NCBI GenBank assembly: GCA_016222925.1
Contig: JACRQB010000002.1
Span: 1-16,939, forward strand
Reading direction: 5' to 3'
Origin: Nitrospirota bacterium
GTDB taxonomy: Bacteria > Nitrospirota > Nitrospiria > Nitrospirales > Nitrospiraceae
DNA: 16,939 nucleotides
Positions 13,935-16,939 of this stretch are shown here, one piece after another (within the stretch, counting starts at the first letter, position 1; the number at the start of each line of letters is the position of its first letter). Below the pieces are notes generated by a model. The model was not told the origin of the DNA and did not search any database. It saw only the letters and a program-made list of their open reading frames with translations. The position numbers and the translations under genes are program-made.

Positions 13935-14456
13935 ATGCCGACGCATCTGATCGTCGATGGGTATAACGTGCTGGCTGGTGCCGGCGCCCTTCCCGGACGC
14001 CTTGAATCGGCCCGCGAGGTGTTGCTGCATGATTTGGCCGCCTATCGGCATCGGAAGAACCATGCTATCACCGTCGTATTTGACGGCTGGCAACAGGGCC
14101 AGCCGTCCGAACGGCGGGAGCATCGTGCCGGAGTCCAGGTGATCTATTCAAAACGGGGTGAGCGGGCGGATCAGGTCATCCAACGCTTGGCACGGGAATA
14201 CGGGGCGGACTGTGCGGTCGTCAGCTCTGACCACGAAATCGTGAATACGGCCAGAGCTCATGGGGCCATGGTCATGGGAGCGCGCGAATTTGCGGACAAG
14301 CTGCGGGTGTCATCGAGCGCAGGCGGTGCCATACCCTATAAAGAACTCGATACAGGAGTCGATGTTCGCCCGACGCGGGGGCCGGAGAAGAAGGGGAACC
14401 CTCGAAAACTGCCGAAATCTCAACGACAACGCGCTCGCCAGCTCAAGCGATTTTGA
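13935..14456 (+). CDS. yacP: YacP/Rae1-type NYN-domain ribonuclease
   Basis: A 173-residue NYN (PIN-like) domain protein of the YacP family (formerly DUF901). In Bacillus subtilis the member Rae1 is a ribosome-associated endoribonuclease. The acidic active-site residues are visible: Asp8 and Asn11 in LIVDGYNVL, Asp50 in VVFDGW, Asp79 in ERADQVI and Asp99 in VVSSDHEI. The region before the C-terminus (SAGGAIPYKELDTG) is followed by a very basic tail (PEKKGNPRKLPKSQRQRARQLKRF), which could bind RNA. ATG 13935 gives the expected family N-terminus. The gene is divergent from the amidase and converges on tatD, with the two stop ends overlapping by 14 bases. Cellular targets in Gram-negative relatives are not known to me. 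Confidence 0.85.
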   Translation: MPTHLIVDGYNVLAGAGALPGRLESAREVLLHDLAAYRHRKNHAITVVFDGWQQGQPSERREHRAGVQVIYSKRGERADQVIQRLAREYGADCAVVSSDHEIVNTARAHGAMVMGAREFADKLRVSSSAGGAIPYKELDTGVDVRPTRGPEKKGNPRKLPKSQRQRARQLKRF

Positions 14457-15222
14457 ACAGCTGCTTTGCATTCTCGGTCGTTCGTCTTTGGATCTCCTCC
14501 AAAGAGAATTCCGGATGGATGGCCGCGAGTTGCTTTGCTACCTGTGACACATACGCCGGTTCATTGCGTTTGCCGCGATAGGGAACAGGCGTCAGGTATG
14601 GGCAATCGGTTTCGATGAGTAGGCGATCCAGCGGGGTTTTCTTGGCAATCTCGCGTAACGCAGTCGCATTCTGAAACGTCAGGATGCCAGAAAACGACAG
14701 ATGAAATCCCAAATCAAGGGCTTCCTCCGCCAGCCAGGCATCTCCAGAAAAACAGTGAAAGACCCCGCCGACGTCAGACGCCTTTTCTTCCCTTAAAATT
14801 GCGACCGTATCCTCCCGTGCTTCCCTCGTGTGAATAATCACGGGTAGCTTGAGTTCGCGTGCAACCTGAATCTGCTCGCGGAATCGGTCACGCTGCTCTT
14901 TTGGGGAGGAGTGATTGTAGTGATAATCGAGCCCGATTTCCCCATAGGCCACGACCTTCTCGCTCTTCGCCAGACGGCGGAACTCATCATACCAATCGTC
15001 CTGGATATGCTTGACCTCATGTGGATGGACTCCGACGGAGGCATAGACGAAGGGATAGTGATCGGCGAGCGCGGCGGCCGCTTGACTGGTCGTCAGATCA
15101 CAGCCGATGGAGACGAACGCTTCGACTCCGGCTTCCCGCGCGCGGGCAATGACGGCCTCCCGATCGTCGTTGTAGCGTGCGTCGTCGAGATGAGTGTGGG
15201 TATCGATCAGCATGGTGGGCAT
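14443..15222 (-). CDS. tatD: TatD-family metal-dependent DNase/hydrolase
   Basis: A TatD-family TIM-barrel hydrolase (259 residues). Family members are 3'-5' exonucleases or D-aminoacyl-tRNA-type hydrolases acting in the cytoplasm. Metal ligands are visible: His9 and His11 (IDTHTHLDD), Glu95 (YGEIGLDYHY), His131 (IIHTREA), His156 (VFHCFSG) and Asp206 (IETDCPYL). YRGKRNEP and the C-terminal TTENAKQLF are also standard. The start is ATG 15222, but the ATG at 15213 is as likely: it gives the common MLIDTH start and sits 9 bases after AGG. The gene lies 139 bases downstream of aroG on the same strand and may share its transcript. That spacer holds only a small GGTGAG/CTCACC hairpin (15299-15312) without a T run. 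Confidence 0.93.
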   Translation of the reverse strand: MPTMLIDTHTHLDDARYNDDREAVIARAREAGVEAFVSIGCDLTTSQAAAALADHYPFVYASVGVHPHEVKHIQDDWYDEFRRLAKSEKVVAYGEIGLDYHYNHSSPKEQRDRFREQIQVARELKLPVIIHTREAREDTVAILREEKASDVGGVFHCFSGDAWLAEEALDLGFHLSFSGILTFQNATALREIAKKTPLDRLLIETDCPYLTPVPYRGKRNEPAYVSQVAKQLAAIHPEFSLEEIQRRTTENAKQLFKIA

Positions 15223-15361
15223 CCTAATCGTGAGGTGATATGCATCCCACTACCTCTCATTATGAAACAAGCTGTGATAGACGATTCTTTGAGAGATGGG
15301 TGAGGGCTCACCGTAGTTGGAAAACCTCATAATTCGAGACGACAGGTTATCGGGGGGACCG

Positions 15362-16450
15362 TTAGGAGACAGGCTTAGGGGTAATGGCCGTCGCGAGTTC
15401 AGTCAGAAGGCGTTCGGTCTCGTTCCAACCCAGACAGGCATCCGTAATGGAGACGCCGTGAAGGAGATTCACACCTTCCTTCCAGGCTTGTTTGCCGGAA
15501 TTCAGGTTGCTTTCGAGCATAAGGCCCATGATGGACTGGCGGCCTTCCAAAAATTGCTGCAAGACTTCACGGGCCACCAATCCCTGGCGGGTGTGATCCT
15601 TCTTGGAATTGTCATGCGAACAATCGATCATGATCGGGCGGGCGATCCCTTCTCCGGCGACCGCAGCCTCAGCTTTAGCGACATCCTGTGCTTCGTAGTT
15701 CGTTCGTCCGCCTCCCCCGCGGAGCACGAGATGGCGATCAGGATTGCCCATGGTCTTGATGATGGCAGTCTGGCCGTCGGCATTGATGCCGACAAAATGG
15801 TGCGGGGCGCGGGCGGACGTCATGGCATTGATGGCGACCTGCAAACTGCCTTCCGTCCCGTTCTTGAATCCGACCGGCATGGAGACCCCGCTGGCCATTT
15901 CGCGATGGGTTTGGCTTTCCGTGGTGCGGGCACCGATGGCTGCCCAACTGATGAGGTCGGCGACGTATTGAGGACTGATCGGATCCAGCAATTCTGTTCC
16001 GCAGGGAAGGCCTAATCGATTGATTTTGAGGAGAATCGCTCTCGCCAGTTCCATCCCTGCTGCGATGTCGCAGGTGCCGTCGAGACGAGGGTCGTTGATG
16101 AGCCCTTTCCACCCAACGGTGGTTCTTGGTTTTTCGAAGTAGGTTCGCATGACAATGAGGAAGCGGTCACGCAAGGCATCAATGAGGAAGCGGTCACGCA
16201 AGGCATCGGCGATGGGCTTCAGCTTGCCGGCATACTCGTAGGCAGCCTCGGGGTCATGGATGGAGCACGGACCGACGATGACCAGGAGCCGGTCGCGGTC
16301 TTCTCCATGAAGAATGCGGCGAATGGCTTCTCTGGTTTCTACAACGAGCGCCGCCGCTTGGTCAGTAATGGGCAGTTTGGTCTTGATGGCGCGAGGAGAG
16401 GGAAGCGCCTTGATTTCAATGACGTGTTGATTATCGATCGGCCTATTCAT
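15362..16450 (-). CDS. aroG: 3-deoxy-7-phosphoheptulonate synthase (class I) with a 9-residue duplication
   Basis: An AroF/G/H-type DAHP synthase that condenses PEP with erythrose-4-phosphate, the first step of the shikimate pathway. It contains GPCSIHDP (Cys62), EKPRTTVGWKG, PVGFKNGT, IMIDCSHDNS (His279), LESNLNSGKQ (Glu313) and ITDACLGW (Asp337), the four metal ligands. Residues 82-90, DALRDRFLI, are repeated at once as 91-99 because of an exact 27-bp tandem duplication. In E. coli AroG the Cys61-His268 spacing is 207; here it is 217, while the spacing from His onward equals E. coli, so the extra length lies at the duplication. The repeat falls just before the strand carrying VMRTYFEKPR, so folding may suffer. 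ATG 16450 is chosen; TTG at 16453 is 8 bases after AAGGA and also possible. The feedback specificity (Phe, Tyr or Trp) cannot be read. Confidence 0.9.
   Translation of the reverse strand: MNRPIDNQHVIEIKALPSPRAIKTKLPITDQAAALVVETREAIRRILHGEDRDRLLVIVGPCSIHDPEAAYEYAGKLKPIADALRDRFLIDALRDRFLIVMRTYFEKPRTTVGWKGLINDPRLDGTCDIAAGMELARAILLKINRLGLPCGTELLDPISPQYVADLISWAAIGARTTESQTHREMASGVSMPVGFKNGTEGSLQVAINAMTSARAPHHFVGINADGQTAIIKTMGNPDRHLVLRGGGGRTNYEAQDVAKAEAAVAGEGIARPIMIDCSHDNSKKDHTRQGLVAREVLQQFLEGRQSIMGLMLESNLNSGKQAWKEGVNLLHGVSITDACLGWNETERLLTELATAITPKPVS
16153..16206. repeat. Exact 27-bp tandem duplication inside aroG
   Basis: The 27 bases at 16153-16179 (CAATGAGG to GGCAT) recur without mismatch at 16180-16206. 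The period extends one more base to the right (C at 16207) and not at all to the left, so junction microhomology is at most one base. On the coding strand it repeats nine codons and keeps the frame. Confidence 0.97.
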
Positions 16451-16503
16451 CAAGAGTCACGTCCTTAGAGCGGTCTCAACTACCTTGATTTTAAAGGGGT
16501 GAT

Positions 16504-16532
16504 AATATAACGAATTACGTCAGAAAAGTCCA
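16504..16532 (-). promoter_or_regulatory. Candidate sigma-70 promoter of aroG
   Basis: On the minus strand TGGACT (16532-16527, 4 of 6) stands 17 bases before TATATT (16509-16504, 5 of 6). The predicted transcript would start near 16497 and carry the AAGGA ribosome site before the aroG start. The spacing is ideal; the -35 is mediocre. Confidence 0.45.
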
Positions 16533-16566
16533 TAGCGGTTGCTCGTCAGGGCTGGTATGGGCCATA

Positions 16567-16596
16567 TTGGCGATAGGTTCGAGCGGTTCTTGTAAT
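16567..16596 (+). promoter_or_regulatory. Possible promoter of the right-edge gene
   Basis: TTGGCG (16567-16572, 4 of 6) is followed after 18 bases by TGTAAT (16591-16596, 5 of 6), shortly before ATG 16619. It would fire away from the aroG promoter. The implied leader is short. Weak evidence. Confidence 0.3.
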
Positions 16597-16618
16597 TCTA
16601 ATCACGGATGCCTATTCT

Positions 16619-16939
16619 ATGGCCATGTTTTTGAGAGGACTAAGAGAGCTCTCCTCGTTACTCCGCGCAGGAGTGGCCTTGGGGATGATCTGCATCATCC
16701 TGGGGCTGGCTCCGTTCGCCGTGGCTCAGGATGTCCACCACGAGTTGGCCGCAGCCGATTCGGATGGTCATGAACATTCGGACACCGACATCTGTCAATG
16801 GGTCCAGCACCACATTGCCGGATCAGTCGATCTCGATGTGCCACGGTTTGCCGTGTGCGATGTTGTCCGACCGCAAGAACTTCCGTCTGAATCGGTATTG
16901 CTATCGGCTGCGCTCTCTCTTATCGGCCCTTCCCGCGCT
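16619..16939 (+). CDS. Small exported His-rich protein, N-terminal part (partial)
   Basis: The frame is open from ATG 16619 to the right edge (107 codons), with a second ATG at 16625. Residues 5-16 are basic (RGLRELSSLLR), then a hydrophobic core (VALGMICIILGLAPFAVA) ends in a likely cleavage before QDVHHE: a clear signal peptide. The mature part has HHE, DGHEHSD and then DICQWVQHHIAG, a cluster of His, Asp and Cys, with a second Cys in RFAVCDV. I do not recognise a family with certainty. The layout (signal peptide, His-rich linker, C-x-W-x-x-H-H) resembles small periplasmic proteins found beside metal-efflux or outer-membrane metal transport genes, but that is inference. The downstream gene would decide it and is outside the window. 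An in-frame TAG at 16574 limits how far upstream it could begin. Confidence 0.6.
   Translation, partial: MAMFLRGLRELSSLLRAGVALGMICIILGLAPFAVAQDVHHELAAADSDGHEHSDTDICQWVQHHIAGSVDLDVPRFAVCDVVRPQELPSESVLLSAALSLIGPSRA

Noticed and set aside
15299..15312. GGTGAG/CTCACC hairpin between aroG and tatD
   Set aside because: A short stem with a tiny loop and no T tract in the minus-strand direction of transcription; probably chance.
15317..16015. Long plus-strand frame opposite aroG
   Set aside because: It is an antisense shadow of aroG; its residues resemble no family and aroG motifs explain the region fully.

Overview
The window is 16.9 kb of moderately GC-rich, gene-dense bacterial DNA made almost entirely of housekeeping genes. 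The mix suggests a Gram-negative bacterium, and the style of several proteins suggests Nitrospira/Nitrospirota. The evidence is nucleotide-sugar genes for surface polysaccharide, a DegP/MucD-type periplasmic protease, an AMIN-domain amidase, a DhnA-type class I aldolase beside FBPase I, and an ispD-ispF pair. The taxonomic assignment is my inference from gene content, not from a marker gene.

Layout. Bases 1-191 hold the 3' end of rfbD, followed by a strong hairpin. A plus-strand run then covers a KdsC-type phosphatase, manC, a phosphomannomutase, a DUF3108 exported protein, fbp, a class I fructose-bisphosphate aldolase, a DegP-like protease, ispD, ispF and cysE (285-9931). A minus-strand psiF-like gene (10146 downward) diverges from a phosphoenolpyruvate mutase/nucleotidyltransferase fusion (10431-11919, plus). 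Then come truA and an N-acetylmuramoyl-L-alanine amidase (minus), a YacP-type NYN ribonuclease gene (plus), tatD and aroG (minus), and the start of a small exported His-rich protein running off the right edge (plus).

How the genes work together. rfbD, the KdsC-type phosphatase, manC and the phosphomannomutase supply activated sugars (dTDP-rhamnose, a ulosonic acid, GDP-mannose) for surface glycans. fbp and the aldolase form the gluconeogenic step that feeds hexose phosphates to them. ispD and ispF are consecutive MEP-pathway enzymes with overlapping ORFs. cysE opens cysteine synthesis and aroG opens aromatic synthesis. The PEP mutase fusion points to a phosphonate made from PEP and probably activated with a nucleotide.

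Main observation. Five conserved genes in this one window carry medium-sized indels. manC and the PEP mutase have internal deletions that shift the frame. fbp has lost about 55 residues in frame, including substrate-binding residues. The aldolase has an exact 44-bp tandem duplication that creates an immediate stop. aroG has an exact 27-bp in-frame duplication. The amidase may also have lost its signal peptide, and psiF its stop codon. The sequence around these events is otherwise conserved. The two duplications show almost no junction microhomology. An assembly artefact is the first explanation to exclude; otherwise this would be a lineage with an unusual indel process. I found no tRNA, rRNA, CRISPR array, insertion sequence or prophage.
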